This document shows, one piece after another, positions 10,009-21,520 of a stretch of DNA of 64,000 nucleotides. Made by a program: the position numbers and the translations under genes. The notes under the pieces are model-generated. The model had not been told where the DNA came from, did not search any database, and was given only the letters and a program-made list of their open reading frames with translations. Numbering within the stretch: the first letter of the stretch is position 1; every line of letters starts with the position of its first letter. Source of the DNA: Xanthoparmelia taractica. Taxonomy: Eukaryota > Ascomycota > Lecanoromycetes > Lecanorales > Parmeliaceae. Location of the stretch: positions 1-64,000 of the forward strand of contig JANQBS010000140.1 of the NCBI GenBank assembly GCA_033085395.1. The letters run 5' to 3'.

Positions 10009-11842
10009 TTAGGCAGGGGGAATCAACTCCGTCGGAATTGGCAAAAGCTCCGGCATGCTCTGCAATGGACCCTCCATGAAATTGTCAATCGAAATAGGCT
10101 TGCACCGCTCGTCGAGTGTATCCGTGAGATTGAAGAACCTATGGGAGAAAAGATTGTTTCGCTCTTCAAACTGTTGGTAGATCTCGAGCCAGAGCTCGAT
10201 GCTGAGGGCCGTCGTGATTTTCGCCCCAGTCTCTACGGCGCCATCCTCCTGACTACAAAAGCCGCCCTCCTCTACCCGAGTTGAAACAATTAGTCCGAAA
10301 TCACCGTTGGAGAAGGAGCGAGGAATCTACTTACTGTACCCAGCATTGATGGTGGAAGCAAGTTGCGGTAGTTTTAGGTTCAATTCGATGTCCGATTTGT
10401 CGATCCCTTCTATCTCAAGACCAAATGCAACGTCCGCCTGGGTGAAAGCCGCAAACTTGACAGTCGAGGAAAGAGCAGTGACATCATAGATAGGCAGAAA
10501 AGCCGTGTTCTCGAAGCCCTTGTGCGAACTGATCTTCTGTTCTTTGATATCTACCGTGATAACCGCATCATCCGGCAGACTCGATGTGGCGCCGAAGAAA
10601 ACCGTCGCCGATCCCAATAGTTTTGTACTGAATCCGATTTGGTATGCGAGCGTGACGCCAAGCTTGCACAGATGTGGGATCTCGAATCCAAGGTCAGGGA
10701 CTGGCATCGAGAAAAGTTCTTTCTTGCCTGAGAGCTCTTCTAGCTTCTCAGTATTGCTGACTACCGCTTGGAGTTCCAACGTTGCGTTGAAGTTTTTGGG
10801 ACTGGCTGACAATGTTGCCTCTTCCAATTCCCAGTGATGAGTCTTCATCGCTCCTAGTCAGCGATTCCCTTCGAGTCTATGGATTAATTATACCTTGATG
10901 TGACCTATCACATGAAAGCTGCCATCCACGAAACAGTTGATACAATCCAAAATTAGACGTCTGTACTGTATCTTAGTCGCACAGAACGTAGCAGGATCTA
11001 TCAGACTTACACGTCATCGTGCCAAATAGTATCAACCTCATCCCGATGTCCTAAGCTCGAGTCAAAATCTGCGGTCTTGGTTTCATCGAAGTTGCCTGTA
11101 AGCCAATTTCGTCGCTGTAGGCCATGGGGATGAGTCACGACATGCTGAAAATCGAGGTCGTAGGAGCCCCCAACGTCAGACCATGGAGCGGGTTCTGCAG
11201 CCAAGTATGTGGTGAGAGACACGGTGTCTTCTTTGATTGATGTTATTCTGCAGTGAAGTTTAAGACTCAGTTCTTTGTTGATTCAGAGCTCCACACGCAC
11301 ATATACGCTTGTCTCTCTTCATCTGGTCCGCACCCTTGATGGTTGGCAATGAGCAGGAACTTGTCGTCGGCATTGTCGTTGATGTAACCCCAGGCTTTCA
11401 GAGAATACTGATAGGCTTGATTGGACTTGAAGGTTAATGACATTGTTCCATCATCCCCTTGGCAGTCAATGGTCGAAGTGAGATGGTCAAAATGCTCCAG
11501 TAGCACCATCAACATGCCATTTGGAGCGTAGAGCGTCATGTTTGCCATATTGAAGCTTCCATTCTCTGAGCCTATCAGCCTGCTCTACCTCTTTGTGCTT
11601 CTATTGGGTTTAGTAGCACGCATACCAGGAAAGTTCCCGTATCTCAGCTGCCCCTGGGTCTGTAGATCAAGCTTGGAGTATAGATTCGTATCGCGAGGCC
11701 CGACATTAAAGGTCTTGTCAGTTTCTGCAGCATGAAGAGGTCGTAGAATGACCCGCTTAGCTGTAGAAGAAGTGAAGCAGGATCTGATGAAGAGGAAAAT
11801 ACAGAAAATGCCGGCAGCACATTGAGAAGAGTTGATGCGCAT
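10009..11842 (-). CDS. Secreted DUF7029/DUF7223-type protein, six exons
   Basis: Exons on the minus strand: 11842-11626, 11565-11301, 11247-11011, 10960-10894, 10842-10335 and 10271-10009. The five introns are 50-63 bp with GT-AG ends, and the exons total 1,557 bp for 518 residues. The start is an ATG followed by a signal peptide (hydrophobic run around residues 9-19). Exon 2 has the DUF7029-like pattern: a Leu-rich strand, an aromatic-rich Ala-Trp-Gly-Tyr stretch, then NHQGCGPDEERQAY. Exon 4 carries DCINCFVDGSFHVIGHIK, and exon 5 carries the beta-rich DUF7223-like part with MPVPDLGFEIPHLCKLGV. These two domains are known from large secreted or wall-associated fungal proteins of unknown function; the names are from memory. 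All junctions keep phase, so the gene looks functional. Confidence 0.88.
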
Positions 11843-13237
11843 TGCCGATGTGATTGTGCTGTTTGATGGCAGCTCTTTAACATGAGTACACCTCTGGAAT
11901 CTCTTCTTATATTTGCATTCTCATTTGCTTTGTACTGTCGTGCCAATGCATTAAGTGCGCTCCACAACCTTGACCGTAATGGGTCATACTGATACACCTC
12001 CACGAATGAGGACTGTGTAGATGAGCACGTTGGCCAGTCAAGGTAGCAGGGTTTGTCATTGGTTCCTCTGCAGGATTATCGCAGGCATGGTCTTGGTAAA
12101 CCTATAAGCGCCATAGGGGTTTCCGGAGCGAAATTGAGCAGATTTATTTGAGCCACCGCTCATGAATTCGTGAGCCTCGGCAAGAAAGCTTAATGAACCC
12201 ACCGATTCCCTTGGTATCGACAATCCCGGCCATAGTGAGTGGCATATCAGCAGAGTACTTGCGAAAATCGGTGTTGAGGTTGAAAAAAGCCAATAAGCGT
12301 AGCAGTTGACAAAGGTGCAGCTGCAAGAAAACTGACGTAGACCTGGCAACTGAGCCACTGTAAGACGGCGCCCGGCATATCGTTCTCAAAGTGTGGAAAA
12401 TTCGTTTGAGCTTAAATTCGAGCGGGCTCAAGGAAATATTGTCGGGATGATGTTTCAAAAGTCAGTCTTTCCATTATCAAGCTCTCAAACGACGCCTCTC
12501 GAGAGGAGCTAGGGTCTACTGATGCGCAGGTTACCTTGCCCAATGCAAAGCGACTCCGGTTAATCTCTCTCCAGCAGATAATCCTAGGACTAGTCCTCTT
12601 CGAATTGGAACTCTGCTGCCCAATGATTTTCGCTTAAACTTGGCGTTTTACAGCCTCACTCGCTGCAGGTCTTCGTTCCATACTATCGATCGCGGCCTTT
12701 ACTTCATGCATGACAGCCTTCGTGCAGCACGATTTACTTTGTTCTGGGCATGCAGTCGCCCAATGAGAAAATGACTCTTGACGCGTTGCTCACGTAAGCA
12801 CCGTGAGCGAGATTTCCTCTCGCCATTCTCAGAAACAAAAGAGCTATTGCGAGATTGAGAGTCCTGCCCTGCGTGTTGCTTCAGACATTTCTCGTGCTGT
12901 GGGATGCCGAATCTTCCGTTAGGAGTATCTATCCCCAAAGGCTTCGTCACCGCTCCAGCGGTTATAACTTTCTATCGGTGAAAGCGCAAGATGTGATTGT
13001 TTTGAAGCCGCTCGACAGCAAGTAAGAGGGTAATCCACGGTGCCATAAGGCTCCAGGTCAGTCTTGTGTTTGTGTCGTCGGGTCGTCACATCCAGGGTGG
13101 AAGGGGCCTCGAAGTTGCCTTTTATTCCTCGAGGGCTCGAGTAATATGTAATGCTGGCATCGTCTTCTGACATCATTGAAGTCGGCGGGTAAGGTGTCTA
13201 CATGACACCTGATACCTCTTTACGTTAGTCTAAAGTT
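11843..13237. other. Intergenic, no supported gene
   Basis: Overlapping minus-strand frames at 12,056-12,458 and 12,699-13,176 do not join into a coherent product and match nothing I recognise. They could be remains of a gene. Confidence 0.4.
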
Positions 13238-13470
13238 TTAGCCGACCCAACCATGCGCATCGGGACCGTGGAGGATGTTAGATCCTGTAACGTAAGTAGA
13301 ATGAGAGTGTAAACCGGTCTTTGATCGTCCTGCTCACCACTGGATGCACGAGCAGGGGCTGGTGTTCGAGTGGTTGAAGTTGGTGCCCGCCAATACTCAA
13401 CCTTTCCGGGACGCAGACGCCTCCATCGGGTCCGCATTGAGTCCGCCAGAGACCGCACCCTGAACGACAT
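13238..13470 (-). CDS. Possible small basic protein, two exons
   Basis: An ATG at 13,470 opens a basic peptide (SLADSMRTRWRRLRPGKVEY, then a Thr/Pro/Ala-rich stretch). It can be spliced from donor GTGAGC at 13,337 to acceptor TTACAG at 13,285 (53-bp intron) into HGPDAHGWVG followed by TAA, giving 59 residues. Splice signals and phase are good and the tail looks motif-like, but the product is very short and I do not recognise it with certainty. The downstream part may have been lost by the stop at 13,240. Confidence 0.3.
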
Positions 13471-15003
13471 AAGTGCCCTACAAGCGGTAAGAGAGCTTTG
13501 ACAGGCGACCTCGCGATGACGATGGAAGAAGTGCGTCTGGCCATACGCTAAACCCTCATCAAAGGCATTGCCACTGGGGTCGGTCCAGAAATGAGTGACG
13601 GAGAAGGCACTGGCAGCTTACGATGTTGATTCGTTAACTACGATTGAGACGGTCTTGGTTCATCGGTGAGCTTGAAAGTATCTCTGCTGCAGCTGATGAG
13701 TAACCTTTACGTTGGGAGAAGCACAGTCGAGTTGAAAGAAGCCTCAGTGTCCTGTTATGCAATAGTCTCATGTAGTATGGGTAGAGCATGCGACATTTAG
13801 TCCTAGTCATGTTTTGTAGCAAGAGAGGACGATCAACTGGTACAGATGCACAATGCAGATTCTGCGGTACATGTTCGGTGTAGTTTGGTCGAGGAATCTT
13901 GCTTTGATATTACGCACGGGCTATGTCTTAGGGCTAGGGCTAAGAGGTATTTTTTGCCAAGGCGTATAACGCTAGGACTTGACTAGCGCGAGTGCTGTTT
14001 TGCTAAACCTCACTTGAATAGAATCATCTCAACACCACCAGCTTCCTCTCTTCCTCACACATTCCATCCACTATACCGACTTCTATCAAATCCCATCTCT
14101 ACACTTATCCCCCCATCCACTCATCCCAAGTCATCACGGCAACATCGCTACCACCGTCGATATTGCAGTGGATGGTCACAGAGTGTGGAGGTGAGTCGCG
14201 TCCTTTTTTATCGCACTCAATCTAACTCTAAGGTACCTTTCAGATCAGAGTCCGTCCAAACTGTCACCTTATTCATGCCGCACAACGCATCACGTCAAGT
14301 TTTAGCTTCATAGTGCTCTGTAAGAGTCAAGACATCGAGGCTATTCAGGTTTGCAAGCTATCTTCTTGGTCACGATGCCTGTGCTAATTCGGCCTCCTGG
14401 TCCACCTTCGCGTTGCTACCTTCACTATCCGCGACCTTTCTTGCTCATGGCGGTTGGTGCTACCCCCCTACCTTGTACCTCGCCAACGACACGACAACGA
14501 GACTGACGCGTCCACGGTCTACCTCCACCCAGCTCTACCTTCTTCACTAGCACTAAGGCAACTCGCTCGAATTTCTGCGACTGCCCTAATTTAGCGGCTT
14601 CGTCTAGCTCACCGTCGGTATGTAACGTTTCTCCAAGCATATTATCTACGAAACTCATCTATCTCTAGCCGTCGTCTATGCTCATCGGTGTGACATCTAC
14701 CGCCTCGTAGCTTCGCCAATACCACAGAGAACGTCTACTGTATGTGCCTAAACCATCTCACTATCCTCCGGGGCCGTCTCACAAGTCATGCAGGAGAGGC
14801 AAGGTCACACAGCATTTTAGCTTAACGCGCCCTTCTATTCTAGCTTTATGCGATACCAAGCTTTATGTCTCGCGCCATGGTACGTTCTCAGCTCTTCTTA
14901 CGTGCTTCTACTTTTGCAAACGTATTGTCTGCAGATTTCACCTCTACTGTCTCTCTTTCCTCATGGACCTGGGATGTCCCTAATCTCATCCGGGACGCTG
15001 AGG
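13471..15003. other. Intergenic, no supported gene
   Basis: Nothing convincing was seen. A 77-codon minus-strand frame with an ATG (14,425-14,658) has no recognisable domain. Confidence 0.45.
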
Positions 15004-15009
15004 AAGCAG

Positions 15010-15600
15010 ACGGTGCAGCGTAAGCCTTTAACGCCGCCAATCCGTCTGCCTTCCATAACACTGAGAGGGTCGAGCGAGCGGCATAAGTCCACAAGTGCTG
15101 CTCTGTTGGTCTAGCTTGGGGCCTACGCGAGCGTTGGGGATGTGACGGGGCGGCGTAAGTCCACAAGTGCCGCTAACCTGTCGCAATCCCAACGTCCCCA
15201 GGAAGCCTTGACGGGGAGGCATAAGACTTCAATGCCGCCGACCTGTTGGGCTCTCTTGGGGCAAAGCTTGATGCCGAGGGGCTTGACGGGACGGCGTAAA
15301 TCCGCGAGCGTTGCCAACCTGTTGGAACCTTGGTGTCCCCAGGGCGTACCGACGGAACGGCATAAGCCTTCAATGCCGCCAACCTGTTGGTTATTTTCTG
15401 GGCTTTCTTTGCCACTGGGATCGGCGACGGTGAAGCAGAAGTCAGTAGAGGCCGCTGATTTGTTGCAGTCTCGGTGGACCTCGGGCCCACTGACGGTGCG
15501 GCGGAAGTCCCGTAGGGCTGCTCAGCTGTTGGTGGGTGCTGGGGCTTTTCTTCTTTTTTGGGCACGGTGCGAGCGACGTAAGATCCCGTACGGGCCGTCA
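15010..15600. repeat. Degenerate minisatellite of alternating 66- and 75-bp units
   Basis: Nine copies of a motif close to ACGGGGCGGCGTAAGTCC, followed by a TGCCGCCAACCTGTTGG-like half, begin at about 15,010, 15,074, 15,145, 15,211, 15,286, 15,352, 15,427, 15,493 and 15,564. Spacings are 64, 71, 66, 75, 66, 75, 66 and 71, so the centre is a 141-bp dimer repeated. Units are only moderately similar. From 15,142 to 15,633 the plus strand is open (163 codons, GTG start), and on the minus strand 15,173-15,601 is open (142 codons with an Ala-Leu-Lys-Ala-Tyr-Ala-Val-Pro-Ser type repeat). No start, domain or splice context shows which strand, if any, is coding. Confidence 0.85.
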
Positions 15601-15633
15601 ATCACACTGCGCTTGGTCCGGGTGGCCAAGTGA

Positions 15634-16863
15634 ATAGAATGCCCCATCGTGGTGCTGTGCTTTATGCCGGCAGACGGAGGGGCATACCACTAGCTTTTTT
15701 ACCTGAATAGAGAACTCAAACAATCACAGTAAATCATCGCTGTCCATCGGCTCTCTTATTTTGGCCTCACGACAACGCTGCCAAGTCAAGTCAACGCTAT
15801 CTTCAATCATGTCACATAGTCCGAGTAGCAATCATTTCGGGAGCCCGGCTTGTCCCAATCTTACAGTTGGTTACGAAAACAAAAAGTGCAGAAGCATAAG
15901 AGATGGGACATTTTCGCGTCCAAGAGCTTGAGCATCGATTTTGTCACGCATAGGAATTTGAAAACGAGTAGCAGCCCAATGAGCTGATCTGAAAACCAAT
16001 GATCATACAGTCAAATCACGCTTCCCCTTGTCAGGAACAAACACGAAGCCTCATTACACACATTCTTTGCCAATTACCCCCATGAAGCTGAAATTTAGTA
16101 GTAGGATTGACTCAGAAGAAGAATAGCGTCGTGCCGGAATGTCAAAAGAGGCTTCTCTACCTGCAGTTGCTTATGTTGATGTAATCGTATGCGTTGATGA
16201 AAGGAGTACGGCGGGGTATGAAAGTGTTGGGGTGACCTTGAATTATAGAGATAGGACTATGGGTAGACACGATATACCTATCAAAAGTGTTAACTAGCAA
16301 TGCGTCTACGCCCGTAACCGAACGAAGAAAGCACCCGGATCCACGAGCACAGCCTTCTTGTTGGAAATCAGCATCTCAGCCCTATTATGCTTGGCATGTA
16401 CTAGAAGTAGCACTCCACTCCTTAGTTGATTCAATCAAGCCGTCATCAAATTCCAACACTTCTCCTGCAGTTCGAGGGGCAATCGCTGGGTATCGTACCA
16501 AAATGCAGAACCTCAGGATTAAAGTCACCATATCTGCGTCTTTGGTTCAACAAGCAAAGGCTCGTGGGTTTAATACATTCTTCTGAGTGCTATACTAGAG
16601 CATTCTTGATTGTATGCGGAGCGCCACTGATGCTTGACTCGGGTCAAGAAATAGCCTGTCTGGTCAAATACAACAGACGTCTCTTACCTAAGTCGCATAC
16701 CACGCCTTGATATCATTGTCGGGGTAAGTGCAGGAACAACACCATAAGCGCCTCTTGCGCGTGGGGGGTAGTACCCGCACGAGATCCATCTCAAGCAAAA
16801 AAGACTCAATTACATCGATCTGTACTACTCCACCTCAACTGAATACTACAATCTACGCATTCT
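15634..16863. other. Intergenic, no supported gene
   Basis: Only short frames (16,287-16,710 on the plus strand) without recognisable features. This probably includes the promoter of the secreted-protein gene that follows. Confidence 0.5.
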
Positions 16864-17454
16864 ATGCTCACACAGTTGTCTTCGTCAACAAATCTCACAT
16901 GGATAATGTTTGCAGTACTATCAATCCTTCTAACCACCCTACCACTTTCCCTCTCCGTACCCATGTGCCAGAACCCACCACCGCCCCCTTCCATCATCCC
17001 TAACCTCACTGATTGCCAACACCTAGTCTCCACCATCCTCGCCATATCCAAGCTCCAGCATGATAAACCTATCCTCTGGAGCCAGTACCCATCTTCCTTT
17101 GTTCGGAGCCGCAAGCTACCGTACTCCTTCACGGAAAACCACGCGCTGAATGATTGCGAATTCATTGTCGATGCACTCTATGAAGGGGCGCAGGACGCGT
17201 TTCCCACAAAGCTCATTGGTGAAATGGCAGGGGCGATAATAGAGGACTGTATGGAGCGCGGGATTGAAGGGGCTGAGACTCTGGGGGCTGTGGCAGTCGG
17301 GCGGAGACAGGTGATTGCTCTTATTCTGGTGAAGAAAGCGTGGACGAGAGAGGGCGTGAGCGAAGGGTTTGTCCAGCTTAATCTCACGAATGCGAGGTTG
17401 TCGAGACCGGGGAGTCGCTTGGGGCGTATTCCGTCTTTGGTTGAAGACGGTTGA
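16864..17454 (+). CDS. Uncharacterised small secreted protein (196 residues)
   Basis: A single exon from ATG to TGA. A second in-frame ATG at 16,906 would give 182 residues and a cleaner signal peptide, beginning MFAVLSILLTTLPLSLS, so it may be the true start. After the signal comes a Pro-rich spacer (residues 37-43), then a domain with spaced cysteines in Asn-Leu-Thr-Asp-Cys, Asn-Asp-Cys-Glu-Phe and Ile-Glu-Asp-Cys, and Ile-Leu-Trp-Ser-Gln. This layout (Cys-x-His-Leu, Trp-Ser, Asn-x-Cys, then Glu-Met-Ala-Gly and Ile-x-x-Cys) is that of a broad, uncharacterised family of fungal secreted proteins. Role is unknown; a host- or environment-facing secreted protein is an inference from location and signal peptide only. 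Confidence 0.78.
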   Translation: MLTQLSSSTNLTWIMFAVLSILLTTLPLSLSVPMCQNPPPPPSIIPNLTDCQHLVSTILAISKLQHDKPILWSQYPSSFVRSRKLPYSFTENHALNDCEFIVDALYEGAQDAFPTKLIGEMAGAIIEDCMERGIEGAETLGAVAVGRRQVIALILVKKAWTREGVSEGFVQLNLTNARLSRPGSRLGRIPSLVEDG

Positions 17455-18390
17455 TTGCGATGTATGTCCGCATTTTTGCCGGTATCGGTAGGTCAATCCT
17501 CTAGATGCCATCTTTCTATGCGTCAGCGAGACTTACCCGGGAATTCCAACCGACACGAGTAGCTCTTCATGGACAAATGCATTCCACATTGCAAGGTCAT
17601 CCACGTGATCTCCTCGTGAGAAAATCGCTGTCATCTGCGCTCTTCAGAAAGGCTCGAATTACAATTATCAGTTCCTTTTTATGAGAGAATGCAGTCCGGG
17701 CCGCCGACTTGTTACAGAGAACCTGTGTGTGTCTTCCGGAATCGCCTAGGATTCTACTGAAGACTGAAACCCTGCAAGTCCGGCAGGACATCCCCGTTTA
17801 GTAATTTTAATATCGAAGTCGTGGGCTGCCTTAGACAAGTAGCCTAGTCAAAGCGATAGTTGCGATCTGAAAATCCTTCGGGTCACTCGGGTGTCTAACG
17901 TTCCTACAGTCACTAAGGAGAGACACCCTCGGGTTCGACTTTGGATTTGACCCGAACCTTCAAGGACTGTGTTCCGCGACCGATACTTTGGTAACTGGCT
18001 AACTGATTATGTAAACTTGTGTCCTAGATAACGTCACAAACAGTTCATTTCTTACATTATGAAAATTCGACAAAGATATACTGCGTGTCAGTCTTTGTGC
18101 TTCCTTTTCTTGGCCTGTCAACGCTCTTGAGCCGTTATTTGTTCCGCCTCCAGAATATCCGGCATATTCGCCGGCGAGCTCTTTACCGTGTTATCGCATT
18201 ATTCTCGTTGATAACTTTATAGTCTCCTCGTCCCTTTTCTGAGGGTTTGAGATTCTAAACAGCTCGTTTTTGATATAGGACCACGATACCCGGCACTGTC
18301 ACGCTCGATGTCAGTAGCTCCGAAAACCTGGGCATATTGAATTGAGACTTCAAACTCCAGTACCATTCTCTTTATTTTCTCGACTAACAG
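17455..18390. other. Intergenic, probable missing 5' exon(s) of the next gene
   Basis: No complete gene is visible. Around 18,060-18,240 two plus-strand frames are open and one is hydrophobic, so an upstream exon of the eIF5A-like gene may lie here, but I could not place a start with confidence. Confidence 0.4.
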
Positions 18391-18926
18391 TTCGCACAGG
18401 TCCGCGACTTTATTAGAGCGTTAGGCGTATTTGCACCAAATGGTTCAAAACCCGTGACAGAGGTCCGTACAGGGGACGTTGTTGTCCTCGGTCGACAGGC
18501 TTGCGAAGTTGTTGAATTGTCGAAACCTTTCTCAACTACAACCCCCCTGGACTTCGATAGGTCCACAAACCCGAAAGAGGCAGTAATGATAATAGGGAAG
18601 AGCATTTTGTGGCCCAGTATAGACTACGAGTCTGCTTTTCTTCATCATGATGACAATAGAATTGGCACTTTCTCGGGGGAACCAGACATTCATGAAGGCA
18701 TTGTAGTAAGTATATTTCGTCACGAAGAGCCGAAGAAACCTGCTTTATCTTTTCTCAGGTTGACATCAAAGGCAACAATATGACAATAAAGGACGAACAC
18801 GGCCAAACACGATCGTTGGAGATCCCGGACAATCAGGTAGGGAGAAGTATACGCCTATTGTATGGCGTGGACGAGGAAGTCGGTCTGTGCATTCCCCTAC
18901 TGATAATAAAGAGGATGAGAGACTAA
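18391..18926 (+). CDS. Divergent eIF5A/Hex1-like protein, 5' end unresolved
   Basis: An exon opening after a CTAACAG acceptor (18,384-18,390) reads TGDVVVLGRQACEVVELSK, which matches the first beta-strands of eIF5A and its paralogue Hex1 (Woronin-body protein). It continues through VMIIGKSIL, the counterpart of the Val-Gly-Ile-Asp-Ile-Phe strand. A 53-bp intron (18,706-18,758) joins in phase to an exon reading DIKGNNMTIKDEHGQTRSLE and IPDNQVGRSIRLLYG, the C-terminal OB-fold, ending at TAA 18,924-18,926. The loop that carries the hypusine lysine in eIF5A (Thr-Gly-Lys-His-Gly) is missing; here it is Lys-Pro-Phe-Ser-Thr-Thr-Thr-Pro-Leu. So this is not a standard translation factor. The start codon must lie in an unplaced upstream exon, and an alternative 3' splice near 18,875-18,910 is possible. 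Confidence 0.6.
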
Positions 18927-21247
18927 TAAAGTCTTTAGTCGTGAGGGTTTCATCATTTTTGGGTGCTGTCTGGCCCAGCAGCATAAAACATGAAATTCCC
19001 AGGTCTGCCAGTGGTGGCGGGTCAGGAGACCCTGTTAAGATTGGCAATAACCCCGATGTTAAGCCCAAAAGCCCCACGGAAGGCTCGAGGGAACTGTGAT
19101 GTGCGGTCTGAACCTTCTGTCCAAAGCCTAGATCGGTGGACGGGACGAAGTCATTCCTCTAGTCTGAGGAAACAATGGCCCCAGTGTAATCAGTAGGCAT
19201 TGGATTGTTTGCAGCTTTTCGCCTCTCAGAGTTGATGTTAGAGACCCTGGTTCGGTAAATTCTGCACTTGTTCATCCAGGAGTTATTTTACCTCCAGACG
19301 GGCTACTCCAACTCTAGTGAGACTTTCGATATTGGATGACTACTCACAAGCCGCCGCTGTAACACCTCCCTCAAGAAATCTGATAGCACAACCAGCTGCA
19401 AAAACGACCCGATGTGTTGGCCAAGTTTGCTGTCGCTGCTTGACTGATCTTTTGATCTCAGTGCCTTATTTTTGTCAGTCATCCTTGGCTTGTGACGTTG
19501 TAAATATATGCAACCCGAGGTTAACGTGTCAAGCAGGCTCAACACCAAGTAAACATATCCATCGAACATGCATTCCTAATGGTACCGCTTACTTTCATAA
19601 GCAAACAAATCTACCTCAACCTCCAACCACCAAACTCATAGTATCTCCTTTGCTCTCATCAATATCTACAGCTCCCAGCCTTCACCTGATTAGCTTGATA
19701 TTGTATTTACCTTGAGATGGAGCGCCTCAATGAGTCAGATTGACTTTTTAGGCCACTCAGGAAAACCTAGGCTGGGTAAGGTCCAAGCATTGCACTCAGT
19801 ACGGCTCCATTCACTCAACTAGCCTTTACGGCTATAGTCACCTAACAGCGCCAGAAATTCTGAAACCGTATTAGTATGAAGTCTCCGATACTGCGACTAG
19901 AAAGGTTCTCCACAAAAGGGTCCTAACAGCGTTAACATTACTCCAATAAGGCGGCTTATGACCCCGCCCATTAATCCTTGTAACATAAGAGCTCCTACCC
20001 AGTATTTTCCAAAGGTGTCCAATTACTAGCCTTAACAGTGTCTCCATCAGCATTTATCACCGACCTATTCTCACTACCAAACATAACCCAAGTCTGTGAG
20101 GCTGAAAGGCACGTCTTGAAGCATTGGCCCCATTTACTCCTGGTCAACGAACACTTGAATACCATACCACCAGATCCTCGGTATATGACCGTTGCAATAT
20201 TATACGCTCTACATAGACAATTTCGTCTAGACTCCAGTGTTCGTGCCGACTTCGCTCAAACGCACCTCGGACATACCGATGAGCTGTTGCCCCAGCTTCC
20301 CAAGCTCTTTATAGCCTCATCCAGCAACGGCCATCGTTGACGCCCTTGGAAATTCCACACCTCTTTATATAAATGCTGGAATATAAAATGTAGACAATGA
20401 TCAGAATTTTTCGGATACATAATTTCTTGGACGGATCTTGCAGGCTTTCGGTCATCTCTGCCTTCTGTTCCGGACCCCACAGTCGTTGCTGCAAATCACC
20501 CGAATCATATTCGCTCCTTATATGCAAGTTCAAAGATGGAGACTGACATTCGACGGCCTACTCGAACGTGAGTGCAGTACAGTAACAGAATGTCCAGCGC
20601 TGTTGAAAGAGAATCAGCAAAGCGAGAGTGCAATTAGTAACACCAGTCGCGCCATACATAGACGTCGCCACTTTCATCAATAGCAACTAGAGCAACGGCC
20701 TTTGATACCTACTTCCCATTCTACTTCAAACTCAGTCCGTCCCAGCCTTAGCCTACTGACACGGATCACGTCAAGCGATAAGTGCAACAGTCAATAAACG
20801 GGTTTATAAGCACATATATTGGCATCGCGTCAGAAGAAGGTCCTCCAACCAAAATTACAGCTTGGGCATCATTTAACAGGCGCTTCCGGCTCCAACATCT
20901 TTACTGGCGAAACGTCACTGGACCCGGTTTTATGACACGATAAAGATGCAGGATATTGATACAGCTAGCCCATTCAGCGATACAACAGAAGATATCACCA
21001 TGTGTATTGGGCTAGCGCGGGGCAACAGTGTTTTCGTCGACGGAGGCACGTTATCATGATGAGAGATAGGCTCGACCAAGTCACATCTCACAAGAAATCC
21101 ATTGAATGCTCGCATCACATCTTCCCTGAGAACACGAGCAAGTCAGCACGAGCTCTGTTGCGGCAAATCTCAATTCCTTGCTACAGCGTTGAGCATTCCA
21201 CATGCTCGAATCTCTATCACAAAACCACGGCTGGCAGCCAACAAATC
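18927..21247. other. Intergenic, no supported gene
   Basis: Many short frames on both strands, without a coherent exon chain or recognisable motif. Confidence 0.45.
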
Positions 21248-21520
21248 TCACGTACCGAACGCTTGATCCAATTCACCGAAGACCCATTCCCACGCACCGA
21301 CAGCCCAATCTTCCAGCGCTCGCAGAACGGGGGCGAGGAAAACTGCCTTAAACCCAAAGAAGACCCAACCGAGGCGCCAAATGGTGATTCTGAGGAACGT
21401 ACGCTCCAGTCCATCCCGTTCCATCCATCGGTTGATGAAGAACATTGTCACACAAAGGACCACCCACCATGCAAGGACCAACCGCGCCGGAATATTTCTA
21501 ACCATGCGGATAACATCCAT
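21248..21520 (-). CDS. Possible small two-helix membrane protein
   Basis: An ATG at 21,520 opens 90 codons with two hydrophobic segments (around LVLAWWVVLCVTMFF and WVFFGFKAVFLAPVL) separated by a charged loop, Met-Glu-Arg-Asp-Gly-Leu-Glu-Arg. Near the end the sequence CGGTACGTGAG looks like a splice donor (about 21,255), and one possible acceptor would add about ten residues before a stop. The composition looks protein-like, but I do not recognise the family. Confidence 0.35.
   Translation of the reverse strand: MDVIRMVRNIPARLVLAWWVVLCVTMFFINRWMERDGLERTFLRITIWRLGWVFFGFKAVFLAPVLRALEDWAVGAWEWVFGELDQAFGT

Noticed and set aside
15010..15600. CRISPR-like array because of regularly spaced repeats
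   Set aside because: Units are diverged along their whole length, there are no constant repeats with unique spacers, and the source is a eukaryote. It is a minisatellite.
18887..19099. Alternative C-terminal extension of the eIF5A-like gene in another frame
   Set aside because: It would need an intron of about 35 bp, shorter than any other here, while the unspliced frame already gives a plausible OB-fold end. It is left as a note only.
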